From: Planctomycetota bacterium
Lineage (GTDB): Bacteria; Planctomycetota; Phycisphaerae; Phycisphaerales; SM1A02
DNA: 43,291 nt
NCBI GenBank assembly: GCA_022568135.1
Contig: JADFFQ010000032.1
Span: 1 to 43,291 of the forward strand
Reading direction: 5' to 3'
The first letter of the stretch is position 1. Each line of letters starts with the position of its first letter. The position numbers were made by a program, and so were the translations under genes. The notes under the pieces are model-generated. The model was not told the origin of the DNA. It was given only the letters and a program-made list of their open reading frames with translations, and made no database searches. Positions 30,867-39,388 of this stretch are shown in pieces.

Positions 30867-31229
30867 TCAGCTGAATTTCTTGAGTGATCGTATTAGGGCA
30901 GCAGTGACGCGCGCGACCTCTGAGTACTGTTCCTCAAGTTGCTCGCCTATCTCAGGAGAAAGATAGCCCAGGCGAGTTGCCAGACCAATGTAGTAACCAG
31001 TTTCACGGAGCGAGCCAAATGCTATGTTGACGAAATTCAGATACTCGCGATGCGACTCGCGTGCAGCGCCTTCAACGATGTTGGCAGCCACCGACACTGC
31101 CGAGCGCCGCAGCTGTGAGGTCAAGGCGAACGTTTCTTCCCTTGGGAAGTCACGCGTTGCCTGATAAATGCGGATGACGAGTTGATCGGCCAAAGCAAAC
31201 GCCTTGAGCTTCCGATGGTCCCGACTCAT
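30867..31229 (-). CDS. Four-helix bundle protein (S23 rRNA-intervening-sequence / IVP family)
   Basis: A 120-residue protein of the S23/IVP four-helix bundle family. Characteristic pieces are HRKLKAFALADQLVIRIYQA at the start, FPREETFALTSQLRRSAVSV, then AANIVEGAARESHREYLNFV and the FGSLRETGYYIGLATRLGYL helix. Family members are found inside 23S rRNA intervening sequences or as stand-alone genes, and the fold is shared with the Avd protein of diversity-generating retroelements; their molecular role is not settled. I chose ATG 31229; an in-frame start at 31238 adds three residues. The gene is enclosed by inverted minisatellites and lies in a small gap between two unrelated genes, as an inserted cassette would. 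Confidence 0.9.
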   Translation of the reverse strand: MSRDHRKLKAFALADQLVIRIYQATRDFPREETFALTSQLRRSAVSVAANIVEGAARESHREYLNFVNIAFGSLRETGYYIGLATRLGYLSPEIGEQLEEQYSEVARVTAALIRSLKKFS

Positions 31230-31255
31230 GTCGATCAATCCCAGTCAACCATACC

Positions 31256-31288
31256 CCAAGCCTCCAAGCCCTCAAGCCTCAAGCCTGC
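31256..31288. repeat. AAGCCTCC minisatellite, right arm of IVP cassette
   Basis: CCAAGCCTCCAAGCCCTCAA and CAAGCCTCAAGCCTGC are the reverse complement of the array at 30804-30852, with almost unbroken pairing over 33 nt. The arms could close a long stem around the gene in RNA or single-stranded DNA. Confidence 0.8.
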
Positions 31289-31292
31289 TTCG

Positions 31293-32165
31293 TCAGTCCT
31301 CCGAGGCATTATGGCTGACGCGCTTGCGGAACTCTGCCACCAGGGCTCTGGTCACCGCCCCAACCGTGCCCGAGCCGATGGCGTGCCCGTCGATCCTGCT
31401 TACGCCGATGATCTCCGCAGCCGTGCCGGTCAGGAACACCTCATCGGCCGCAAGGACTTCATCCATCGTCATCATCCGCTGCTGCACGTTGTAGCCCAGG
31501 TGCGGCGCGAGCTCCTGAACCACGAACTGCCGGGTGATCCCGTGCAGGATGCCCGCTTCGGCGGGAGGTGTCGCGATCTGGCCATCGGTCACGGTGAAGA
31601 TGTTGTCGCCGGTGCACTCGCTCACATACCCGTCGGTGTTGAGCATGATCGCTTCCAGCACGTCCGCGTCGATCGCTTCGATCTTGGCCAGGATGTTGTT
31701 GAGATAGTTCAGGCTCTTGGTCGAAGGATCGAGGCACTCGATCGGAATCCGCCGGCGCTTGGCCACGATGACTTCCATACCGTTCTCATAGAGCTGAGGC
31801 GGATAGAGCTCAATCGTGTCGGCGATGATGAAGACCGAGGGATTCGGGCAGCGGAATGGATGCAGGCCCAACGTGCCGACGCCGCGAGTAAAGACCAAAC
31901 GGATGTAGGCATCGATCAGGTCGTTGGCGGTCAGCGTCTCGCGGATCGCCTCGGCGATCTCGTCGCACGAACACGGCGGCGTCAGGCGAATACTCTCGGC
32001 CGACTGGTACATGCGCCGCAGATGCGAGGCGAGCTTGAAGATTCGCCCGCCGTATGCACGAATGCCCTCAAAGCAGCCGTCGCCATACAGCAACCCGTGG
32101 TCGAACACGGACAGCTTGGCCTGATCGTGATCCACCAATTTGCCGTTGAGCCAGATCTTGGGCAT
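31293..32165 (-). CDS. ilvE: Branched-chain amino acid aminotransferase
   Basis: A 290-residue fold type IV PLP enzyme that performs the last transamination in leucine, isoleucine and valine synthesis. Motifs in order: KIWLNGKLVDHDQAKLSVFD, DHGLLYGDGCFEGIRAY, the PLP lysine in STKSLNYLNNILAKIEA (about residue 155), SECTGDNIFTV (about 190) and the phosphate-binding LTGTAAEI near the end. Length is as usual for the family. ATG 32165 is preceded by GAGGAG (AGGAG box 6-7 nt upstream); the frame opens upstream to 32396 without protein-like content. It is cytoplasmic and appears to be transcribed alone. Confidence 0.93.
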   Translation of the reverse strand: MPKIWLNGKLVDHDQAKLSVFDHGLLYGDGCFEGIRAYGGRIFKLASHLRRMYQSAESIRLTPPCSCDEIAEAIRETLTANDLIDAYIRLVFTRGVGTLGLHPFRCPNPSVFIIADTIELYPPQLYENGMEVIVAKRRRIPIECLDPSTKSLNYLNNILAKIEAIDADVLEAIMLNTDGYVSECTGDNIFTVTDGQIATPPAEAGILHGITRQFVVQELAPHLGYNVQQRMMTMDEVLAADEVFLTGTAAEIIGVSRIDGHAIGSGTVGAVTRALVAEFRKRVSHNASED

Positions 32166-32236
32166 GCAATCTCCTCGCACTAGACCAGCGGCGCAGTGTA
32201 CCGCGCCGAGATCAACCGGGAGTGGACGGCCCAAGG

Positions 32237-32255
32237 CCGCGACCAGCGGTCGCGG
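32237..32255. repeat. Palindromic repeat, CCGCGACC family (copy 3 of 3)
   Basis: CCGCGACC (32237-32244) and GGTCGCGG (32248-32255), followed by CTTTACAG. Same wording as at 17740-17758. Located between two reverse-strand genes. Confidence 0.55.
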
Positions 32256-32266
32256 CTTTACAGCGG

Positions 32267-34111
32267 TCACCTGGCGAGCACGTAGCGGTCGATCGCCCTG
32301 GCCACGCCGAGATCGTCGTTGCTGGGAACGACGGCGTCGGCCAATTGCTTGACCTCCTCGGATGCGTTGCCGACGGCCACCGCAAATCCGGCCCATTCCA
32401 TCATGCCCAGATCGTTGTGCGCATCACCGATGACCATCACTTCTTCTTGGGTGGCGGTCATTCGGCGGGCGACTCGCTGCAACGCGATCGCCTTGTCCGC
32501 CATGGGATGGGTGATCTGGATGACCTGTGGATCGGGATGGAACAGCGCAATGTCGCGGCTCTGCCAGAGAGACTCGCGGATCTTGCGCAGGACCGGCTCA
32601 ACTTGCCCCAGCGCCCCCAGCAGCGTCAGCCGGGTCACCGGCGCCGAAAGAAACGCATCCAATGGTCCGATGGCGTCCGGCTCGGCCAGTTGCTCGAACT
32701 GAGGATCGATCCGGTCGGTGTACCACCGGTCAAGCCGCTCCACCGCCACCATGATCCGCGGGGAGGTCGATCTGGCCAGCGCGACGATGCGCTGCGCGAT
32801 CTGCGGTGACAACGTTTGATGAAACAGCGGCGTGTTCTGCTGTGGATTCCAGATGACCGCGCCGTTGTAGTTGATGGTGGGCGCGGTGATGCCGAGCGTT
32901 TGCGTGATCCAGTTGGTCATGCGCGGGCCTCGGGCCGTGGCCAGCACCACCACGCATCCCGCCCGCTCAGCGGCCCGGCAGGTCTGGATCACGCCCTGGC
33001 TGAGACGCCCGTCGGAGCGCAGAAGTGTGCCGTCAACGTCGATCACGAGCAGGCGCACCGGGACCGGCGGCACCCCCGGCTTTGCTGAATGACTGATCGT
33101 GCCCACACTGCCGGCGGTGGTGGAGATCGACATAGGCGATGCGGGATTGCCCGGGTTCGTCGTCGTCGTTGACGCACCACCAGGCCCCGGGCGCAGAAGC
33201 GACTCCAACGCCCCGCGAAGCTCGGGATGCACGAATTGATACCCGCGGCGCTCGGCCTGAGCCGGTCGAACGCGCTGGCTCATGATTGCGTACCTGGCCA
33301 GTTCGCCGATCGCGATCCGCATGGCGAAGCCGGGCGTGCGCAACCAGGCCGGCCGACGCATCGCTGCGCCGAATGTGCGGGCAAACTCGCGACTGGTCAC
33401 CGCCTCGGGCGCGGCGACGTTCATCGGCCCCGAGAGTTGCGCATCCTTCAGCGCCAAGTCGATCAGCCCCACCACGTCGCGCCAGTGAATCCAGGGCATG
33501 TACTGGCGCCCGGACCCGAATGGACCACCGAGCATGAAGCGGAACAACGGCGCCATCTTCGCCAGCGCTCCGCCTCCCTCGTCGAGCACCGCGGCGATGC
33601 GAAGCATCACCACGCGCACGCCATGCTCTTGAGCCCGCAGAGCCTGCTGTTCCCATTGCACAGCCAGGTTGGCCAGAAAGTCGTCGCCCGGTGGGGCCGT
33701 CTCATCGACCGGGCTGTCACCGCTGTCGCCGTAATACCCCACGGCCGAGGCATTGATCAGCACGCCTGGCCGGCGGTCGGCCGCTTCGATGGCCTGCACC
33801 ACCTGATACGTGCTGTCGATACGACTATCAACAAGCAACTTCTTGTACGCGGCCGTCCAGCGTTTGTCGACGACGCCGGCCCCGGCCAGGTGAATCACCG
33901 CGTCGCAACCGTCGATAGATTTCTGCCATTCACCGGGGATCGCCGGGTTGCCCTCGATGACCTCAACACCGTGGTCGGCGTCGGAGGCAAAGAGACGGTT
34001 GGCCCGGCTGGCATCGCGCGATACCGCCACCACGTGGTCGCCCCTCTCAAGGCGATCAGGAACGACTCGTCGGCCGATCAGACCAGTGGCGCCGGTGATG
34101 AAGATGCGCAT
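32267..34111 (-). CDS. Fusion: TIGR01777-type SDR epimerase + Cof-type HAD phosphatase
   Basis: A 614-residue protein with two full enzyme domains. Residues 1-310 are an atypical SDR of the TIGR01777/YfcH family: RIFITGATGLIGRRVV (GATGxxG nucleotide site), INASAVGYYGDSGD, and a DUF1731-like end (RRPAWLRTPGFAMRIAIGEL ... GYQFVHPELRGALESLL). A low-complexity linker (about 315-350, TTTTNPGNPASPMS) follows. Residues 355-614 are a Cof-like HAD: VIDVDGTLLRSDGRLS (DxDGT nucleophile), MADKAIALQRV and VMVIGDAHNDLGMM. Both active sites look intact. I chose ATG 34111, which starts at the Rossmann strand. Substrates cannot be told. A sequencing frameshift is not needed to explain the fusion since one clean frame covers both parts. 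Confidence 0.88.
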   Translation of the reverse strand: MRIFITGATGLIGRRVVPDRLERGDHVVAVSRDASRANRLFASDADHGVEVIEGNPAIPGEWQKSIDGCDAVIHLAGAGVVDKRWTAAYKKLLVDSRIDSTYQVVQAIEAADRRPGVLINASAVGYYGDSGDSPVDETAPPGDDFLANLAVQWEQQALRAQEHGVRVVMLRIAAVLDEGGGALAKMAPLFRFMLGGPFGSGRQYMPWIHWRDVVGLIDLALKDAQLSGPMNVAAPEAVTSREFARTFGAAMRRPAWLRTPGFAMRIAIGELARYAIMSQRVRPAQAERRGYQFVHPELRGALESLLRPGPGGASTTTTNPGNPASPMSISTTAGSVGTISHSAKPGVPPVPVRLLVIDVDGTLLRSDGRLSQGVIQTCRAAERAGCVVVLATARGPRMTNWITQTLGITAPTINYNGAVIWNPQQNTPLFHQTLSPQIAQRIVALARSTSPRIMVAVERLDRWYTDRIDPQFEQLAEPDAIGPLDAFLSAPVTRLTLLGALGQVEPVLRKIRESLWQSRDIALFHPDPQVIQITHPMADKAIALQRVARRMTATQEEVMVIGDAHNDLGMMEWAGFAVAVGNASEEVKQLADAVVPSNDDLGVARAIDRYVLAR

Positions 34112-34193
34112 GGGTGCGGACGGGGTTAGGGGCGCACAAGCAAGTTTCGCCGGCGGGCTTGCCCCGCCGCATCCAACGTGCGCCACCACAAGT

Positions 34194-34937
34194 TTAGCAC
34201 ATCGGCCTGCTCGCCGCGATTGCGTTCGCCCGCCTCAGCACCGTGTCGATCATGGGCTCGGTCAGCCGGCCGGTGAACGTGTTCTGCTGGCTCACGTGAT
34301 AGCATCCCAGGAGCACCGTCAACCCCAAGGGGCACTCCAGGCCGTGGGCAAACTTTGGCTTGGGCCTGGGCAGCCGTTCTCCGGCAGTCCGCAGAGCAGC
34401 GAGCACCGCATTCCACGCCAACGAACCGAGACATACCGTGACCGCCGGCCGAAGTATCGCCAGCTCGTCGAGCAGGTATGACGAACAGCGGTCGAGCTGT
34501 CGGGGGGTCGGCTTGTTGCCCGGCGGCGCGCAGCGCAGGGCCGCGGTAATGTAGACGTTGCAAAGCACCAAACCGTCGTCGCGCGAATCCGCAAGCGGCT
34601 GGTTGGCCAGCCCGGCACGATGCAAAGCGGCGTAGAGGAAGTCGCCGGAGCGGTCGCCGGTAAACATCCGTCCGGTGCGGTTGGCCCCGTGGGCCGCTGG
34701 GGCCAGACCGACGATCATGATCCGCGCGCCCTGGTCACCGAATCCGGGGACAGGCTTGGCCCAGTAGTCCCAGCCCGCATACGCACGGCGCTTCACAACG
34801 CCAATCTCTGCGCAATAGGCGCGAAGCTCGGGACACCGCCTGCACCTTGGCACCGCGCGCTGAATCGCATCCAGCGACGGCGGTGCCTGGTCCGATCGCC
34901 TCGATGGCCCTGCCTGATGCCGACCCATGACTGTCAT
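34194..34937 (-). CDS. Uracil-DNA glycosylase, family 5 (UdgB-like)
   Basis: A 247-residue DNA repair enzyme that removes uracil from DNA. The family 5 signature is clear: [19 protein letters not shown] at about residues 77-95 and [14 protein letters not shown] near residue 215. The N-terminal [11 protein letters not shown], with later cysteines in CNVYI and RCAPPG, supplies the iron-sulfur cluster ligands. A short in-frame start at 34928 (MGRHQ) is equally possible. It is not in an obvious operon; upstream lies the REP-like element at 34949. Confidence 0.9.
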   Translation of the reverse strand: MTVMGRHQAGPSRRSDQAPPSLDAIQRAVPRCRRCPELRAYCAEIGVVKRRAYAGWDYWAKPVPGFGDQGARIMIVGLAPAAHGANRTGRMFTGDRSGDFLYAALHRAGLANQPLADSRDDGLVLCNVYITAALRCAPPGNKPTPRQLDRCSSYLLDELAILRPAVTVCLGSLAWNAVLAALRTAGERLPRPKPKFAHGLECPLGLTVLLGCYHVSQQNTFTGRLTEPMIDTVLRRANAIAASRPMC

Positions 34938-34948
34938 GGCTACGGCAG

Positions 34949-34998
34949 TTTAGCCGTCGCTCGTAGAGCGACGCGCGGGTCTGCGACCCGCGGCTAAA
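34949..34998. repeat. REP-like element (TTTAGCCG family, copy 2)
   Basis: Outer arms TTTAGCCG (34949-34956) and CGGCTAAA (34991-34998) enclose two hairpins, TCGCTC-GTA-GAGCGA and CGCGGGT-CTGCG-ACCCGCG. A relative lies at 19940-19990. It stands between the glycosylase gene and the next reverse-strand gene. Confidence 0.7.
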
Positions 34999-35033
34999 CT
35001 GGTGCTCCATTGCACGGAGGCAAGTGTATCGAT

Positions 35034-35750
35034 TCACTCGCCGGGCGATAGAGCGAGATCCTCGGCGGGCAGCGGGGCCAGACTCATCCCCCCCACCGCA
35101 TCCACGATCAGCTCGAACACCTGGCCCTTGCGGACCGGCTTGTAGACCGCTTCGCCCTGAGCCACCCGCACGCCCATCGCCTTGGCGAGCTTCGCATCAG
35201 TCGCGATCTGCCAGAAATGCTCCCACAGCCGCTTTTCGAACTCGGCCACCTCACCCGTCGCGTAGCCGGGCGGAACCGCCCCCGGCGTGTCGATGGCATA
35301 TCCGTTGATCGGCGCCATACGATCCGAATAGATCCGTCGCAGAAGCACAAGGGATCGACCGCGAAGCGGATGGCCCTGGGCCACGTCCTGGCGATCGAAC
35401 TTCACCGACCACGCGTCAACAAACAGCACATCGCCGGGCAGCGTGAACCGCTGGCGGGCGAGTTCGCCGCCGTCATCGTCGAGCTCGATGAACACCAGAT
35501 CCGTATCGAGCACCTGGCCGTCGGCGCCCGTGCTCTGGTCGAGAATCCGCACATGGGCCAGGCGCCGGCCTCGGTTGAGACGATCGATCATCTCGTCTTT
35601 CGCCGCCAGCCGCTGCTGCATCTGTTCGTTGAGCGCTTCCAGCTCCTCGATCGCCCGCTGCTTTTGATCGACGGAAAGTCGCCAAAAGACCACGAGCACC
35701 AAGCCGCAGAAAACACCGGCCATGAGCGATGTACGAAGTAGCGCAAGCAT
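35034..35750 (-). CDS. Membrane-anchored coiled-coil protein, hypothetical
   Basis: A 238-residue protein. ATG 35750 has GGAGAC 8 nt upstream; a start at 35765 would add five residues. One N-terminal helix (TSLMAGVFCGLVLVVFWRL) is followed by a coiled coil at about 27-62 (QRAIEELEALNEQMQQRLAA) and a beta-rich globular part with TDLVFIELDDDGGELARQRF and LPGDVLFVDAWSVKF. A later helix (FEKRLWEHFWQIATDAKLAK) and a beta end follow. I do not recognise the family. It is divergent from the large secreted protein at 35843, 92 bp away. Confidence 0.7.
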   Translation of the reverse strand: MLALLRTSLMAGVFCGLVLVVFWRLSVDQKQRAIEELEALNEQMQQRLAAKDEMIDRLNRGRRLAHVRILDQSTGADGQVLDTDLVFIELDDDGGELARQRFTLPGDVLFVDAWSVKFDRQDVAQGHPLRGRSLVLLRRIYSDRMAPINGYAIDTPGAVPPGYATGEVAEFEKRLWEHFWQIATDAKLAKAMGVRVAQGEAVYKPVRKGQVFELIVDAVGGMSLAPLPAEDLALSPGE

Positions 35751-35842
35751 GTCAACCGTCTCCAAGCAACAGATCGGCGGATTCGATTACTGACATCGGC
35801 AAACGTGGAGCCCTTCGGCCAATCGGCCGATAACGGGTGGGG

Positions 35843-38605
35843 ATGAATCGCGCCAAACTCAATGTGCTGCGCTTTGTACTGCTTGGGGCACCGCTGTGGG
35901 TGGCGTCGCTGACCAGCATCGCCGCCGGCCAGCCGACCCCGGCTCCGGACGGTGCGTCCATCTTGTCGGCACAGAATCGCCTCCTGCGGCAGTTCGACTT
36001 CGAAGAAGCTGAGCATGCGCCCTACACCATGCCCATCAACTTCTACCGCTACATTGCGGCGGACCAGGGCTTTCCGCCCTTCGGCCGAATGCAATTGACC
36101 AACGGGGCTGCCCACCTCGGCAACTGGTCCTTCGGGTTCGAGCTGGACGGCGGGTCGCTGTCGGCGAGAGTGCCGACTGCCGTGATCCCCGTTTTCCCGG
36201 GAGGCGATTGCGTCGTCTCCGCCTGGATACGAACCGATGGGCTCACCCATGCGCGAGCCCGGCTGGCGGCCTGGCTGCACGACACGCACGGCAACGCTAT
36301 TTCCGAAAGCCGGGCGCAGAGCCCGCTGCTACAGACCCACGGCCGATGGCAGCGCGTATCGGTCGAGGTCCGTGGCGATAACGTACACGCCGCTGACCTT
36401 GTCGTCGAATTGCAGCTCCTGCAGCCCCAGCAGTTCACCTGGATCAGCGATAACCCTGACGAGCCGCTCCTTCAAGACGTATCGGGACGAGCGTGGTTCG
36501 ACGATGTCACCATCTGGCAGCAGCCGCGGATCGAGCTGTCCACTGATTCAACGGGCAATGTCGTTGCGCCTGGCGAAAAGCCGACTCTCAACGTCATGGT
36601 ACGCGACTTGACCACCGACCGGTTGACGGCGCAGCTGCGGGTGTACGACCTCGATGGCGCAGCCGTGCACGAAGAGACCTTTACGCTGACGGGGGGAACG
36701 TGGCTCAGGAGCATTGACCTCGGGCAACTGGACGGGGGCTGGTATCGCGCCGTGCTGGACGTTGCTCGTAGCGACATGGTGGTGGCCAGCCAAACGCTGA
36801 ACTTCGTCGTGCTGCCCGAGTCCGCCACCGCCGGCCGGCGCGAGCTGCAAGACAACCGCTTCGGTGTGGTGCTGCCGCCCATTCGGCCCGGCGATCGGTC
36901 AACCGCAGTCGAACTGACCCGACTTCTCGGCATCGGCAGTGCCGTCATCGGGCTGTCGATCGGCGCCTCGGGACTCGGCCCCGAGCACGAGGTAATCCCC
37001 GCCATCGCAGAGATGATTCGCGAAATGCGTGGCCGCAACATCGAGCTCACCGTGGCCCTGCCCCACGTCACCCGGCCGTTGGCAGAGCAATTCGGCATCG
37101 ACTCCAGGGCGGTGCTTCAATTGGTGGGGAGCGATCCGGCAAACTGGCCCGACAAGCTGGGCGAGGCGTTGATGACCTTCGGCCTGAACGTGCAGCGATG
37201 GCAGATCGGCGTTCCGGGAACAATCGAGGGAATGCCTGTTGAGCAGATGCACCGCCTGGTCGAGGCCGCGGCGGCAGCGCTGGCGGATTATGTGCCGGAG
37301 CCGATCATCCTTGTCCCCTGGCCGGGCGAGCTGCCCCTGCCTGCTCTGCCGCCTCGGCATGGCTATTGGATCACCGTGCCGTACCAGATGAACCCAGAAT
37401 CGCTGGCTGCGCATGCGTCGGGTTGGCCAATCGGTCAGCGACCGATCTTTGCGTTGCTTGACCGGCGGCCCGCCGAACAGGATCCGCCAGGTGTGCGCGT
37501 GATTAATCTCATGCTGCGGGCCCTGCATGGATGGCGGGCAGGTCTACAACGAATGGTGATCACCGCCCCCTGGACCGGGCCCGGCGAACGACGAGGCCAG
37601 ATTATGCCCGATCCGTCGTTCGGCGTGTGGCGTGTGCTCGCCCAGCAGCTCGATGGACGAGCCTTCGTCGCCGAATTGCCGATGGCCGACCCAATGCGCT
37701 GCTGGATTCTCAGCGGGCCGGGCGAAGACGAGACCGCCCTTGTCGCGTGGTGCGAGCCGACGGCCGATAATCCGACCGATGGAGTCATGGCGATGTTGCT
37801 CGCTGAGGGTCACGTCGACGTCGTTGATGCGTTCGGCAACCGTCGGACGGTCCAGCGGCACGAAGGACTGCACACGATCGCGCTGGGCCCGCGGCCGGTG
37901 TTCATCGAACATGTGGACGGCCGGCTGGCCAGGTTCCGCGCGGCCGTGGCGATCCGTCCCGGGTTCATCCCGGCCCGATCTGAAGTCCACGATGGCCATC
38001 TCGTACTCGCCAACCCGTGGGACACCACGATCTCCGGCACGATTCGTCTTCGCCCGCCCGCCGGCTGGCGGATTACTCCCCGCCTGCACCGGTTCGTGAT
38101 CCGCCCGGATGAGGAGATGAGCTTGCCCATCAGGTTGGTCTTCGGACGCAGCACCCTTCCCGGCCACACGCGCGTGGAGGCCGAGGTCGAGATAACGGCC
38201 GATCGCGACTACCGTCTGCAAGTGCATGCCGATCTGGAGGTCGGCATGATGGGCATCGAATTCTCAGCACAGTGGCACGTGGCAAAGAATGACCACGGCG
38301 AGGCCGACGACCTGATCATCACCCAATACGTCACCAATAGAGGCGATCAACCGGTCACCCTCGATGCCTTCGTCTTGAGTGAGGCAGCGACTCGACTGCG
38401 ACGCGCCATCACGGCCCTGGAGCCCGGCCAGACCGCGGTGCGGACGTTTCGTCTGACCAACGGCGTGGTTCTGCTGGCCGGCAGGCAGGTCCGCCTCGGC
38501 GTCATCGAGCGCGACGGCACCGCGCGGCTCAACCGGGTCCTGGAGATTCCGCCGCTACCCGCATCCATCGCAGATGGACTGGCGGCCGGCGACGATGCGG
38601 AGTGA
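35843..38605 (+). CDS. Large secreted protein with carbohydrate-binding-like and barrel-like parts
   Basis: A 920-residue exported protein. Signal peptide: LNVLRFVLLGAPLWVASLTS, cleavage probably after IAAG. Residues about 45-235 resemble a jelly-roll (carbohydrate-binding-like) domain with FGFELDGGSLSARVP and GRAWFDDVTIW. After a beta-sandwich stretch (about 240-330), residues about 340-600 alternate helices and strands as in a TIM barrel, including LLGIGSAVIGLSIGAS, LTVALPHVTRP and NVQRWQIGVPGTIEG. Two more beta-sandwich-like parts close the protein. A glycoside hydrolase or related surface enzyme is possible, but I cannot see catalytic residues with confidence. A GTG at 35837 is an alternative start. 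It ends at a strong terminator. Confidence 0.7.
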   Translation: MNRAKLNVLRFVLLGAPLWVASLTSIAAGQPTPAPDGASILSAQNRLLRQFDFEEAEHAPYTMPINFYRYIAADQGFPPFGRMQLTNGAAHLGNWSFGFELDGGSLSARVPTAVIPVFPGGDCVVSAWIRTDGLTHARARLAAWLHDTHGNAISESRAQSPLLQTHGRWQRVSVEVRGDNVHAADLVVELQLLQPQQFTWISDNPDEPLLQDVSGRAWFDDVTIWQQPRIELSTDSTGNVVAPGEKPTLNVMVRDLTTDRLTAQLRVYDLDGAAVHEETFTLTGGTWLRSIDLGQLDGGWYRAVLDVARSDMVVASQTLNFVVLPESATAGRRELQDNRFGVVLPPIRPGDRSTAVELTRLLGIGSAVIGLSIGASGLGPEHEVIPAIAEMIREMRGRNIELTVALPHVTRPLAEQFGIDSRAVLQLVGSDPANWPDKLGEALMTFGLNVQRWQIGVPGTIEGMPVEQMHRLVEAAAAALADYVPEPIILVPWPGELPLPALPPRHGYWITVPYQMNPESLAAHASGWPIGQRPIFALLDRRPAEQDPPGVRVINLMLRALHGWRAGLQRMVITAPWTGPGERRGQIMPDPSFGVWRVLAQQLDGRAFVAELPMADPMRCWILSGPGEDETALVAWCEPTADNPTDGVMAMLLAEGHVDVVDAFGNRRTVQRHEGLHTIALGPRPVFIEHVDGRLARFRAAVAIRPGFIPARSEVHDGHLVLANPWDTTISGTIRLRPPAGWRITPRLHRFVIRPDEEMSLPIRLVFGRSTLPGHTRVEAEVEITADRDYRLQVHADLEVGMMGIEFSAQWHVAKNDHGEADDLIITQYVTNRGDQPVTLDAFVLSEAATRLRRAITALEPGQTAVRTFRLTNGVVLLAGRQVRLGVIERDGTARLNRVLEIPPLPASIADGLAAGDDAE

Positions 38606-38623
38606 CCCCACCGCGCGAGAGAA

Positions 38624-38653
38624 CCCACGGATTCCAATCCGTGGGCTTTTTCG
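38624..38653 (+). terminator. Rho-independent terminator
   Basis: CCCACGGATT (38624-38633) pairs perfectly with AATCCGTGGG (38636-38645), followed by CTTTTTCG. It stands 19 bp after the stop codon of the large secreted protein gene. Confidence 0.9.
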
Positions 38654-38696
38654 ATGCTTCATTCCACGGGACCGATACGCGCCGAAACACAACCGC

Positions 38697-39302
38697 TTAC
38701 CTATCGAGGTCGCGACTCGGCGGGTGGCGGTTGATTGACACCCAAGTGACGTGCGCGATCTTCCAGCCCCCGCTGGGCTGCCGCTGGATCCGCAGCACCC
38801 ATTGTGTCGGCGTAGCGCCGTATCCGCGCGTGAGCATCGTTGAACATGCCAGATGCACCGTCGCCGTATCCGATGACTCGCTGTATGACCGCAGCATCGT
38901 GATACGGTTGGAGTCGATACGCCACTGGTCATCAAGCCGTTCGAGTCGCCAGTGGATCTCGTCGGTCGCGTAGCCCGGGTTCGTGGCTCGGCCGAAGGAC
39001 AGCGTGGCTTCGTCGGCGAAGAGTTGCATCGCAGCGGATACATCAGCGGCCACCGCGGCCTCGACCAGCGCGCGGGTGATGCGGCGGGCGTGCTCGCCTG
39101 AGGTGACCACCACCGCGCCGAGCAGCAGCACCGCGACCCCCAGGATAGCGAGGGCCCCGCCCACCCGCAGACGATCACGGCGCTCATTGCGCACCGCCGT
39201 CCACGCCAGACCGCCCGCCAGCGCCAGCAGCACCAAGGCCAGCGGATACGGGTTCTCCAACACATATCGCGTGATCAGTCCGACCTGCGGCGGCTGGGGC
39301 AT
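38697..39302 (-). CDS. Membrane protein with C-terminal NTF2/SnoaL-like domain
   Basis: A 201-residue protein from ATG 39302. Two membrane helices lie near residues 15-35 (YPLALVLLALAGGLAWTAV) and 47-68 (GGALAILGVAVLLLGAVVVT). The remaining 130 residues look like an NTF2/SnoaL-like domain: VEAAVAADVSAAMQLFADEA opens it, and ATDEIHWRLERLDDQWRIDS with WVLRIQRQPSGGWKIAHVTW gives the strand pattern common in that fold. No active site can be named. The gene is divergent from the Maf-type gene at 39389 and convergent with the secreted protein. Confidence 0.7.
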   Translation of the reverse strand: MPQPPQVGLITRYVLENPYPLALVLLALAGGLAWTAVRNERRDRLRVGGALAILGVAVLLLGAVVVTSGEHARRITRALVEAAVAADVSAAMQLFADEATLSFGRATNPGYATDEIHWRLERLDDQWRIDSNRITMLRSYSESSDTATVHLACSTMLTRGYGATPTQWVLRIQRQPSGGWKIAHVTWVSINRHPPSRDLDR

Positions 39303-39388
39303 TGTTATAGCCTCACCAGGGAGTGTTCCGATAACCCAAACGCCTTGTGCTCATGTTTGAGCACCAACAACGCTGAATCGTAAATAAG

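Noticed and set aside
31182-32183. Plus-strand frame of 333 residues
   Set aside because: Antisense to ilvE and to the four-helix-bundle gene start; shadow.
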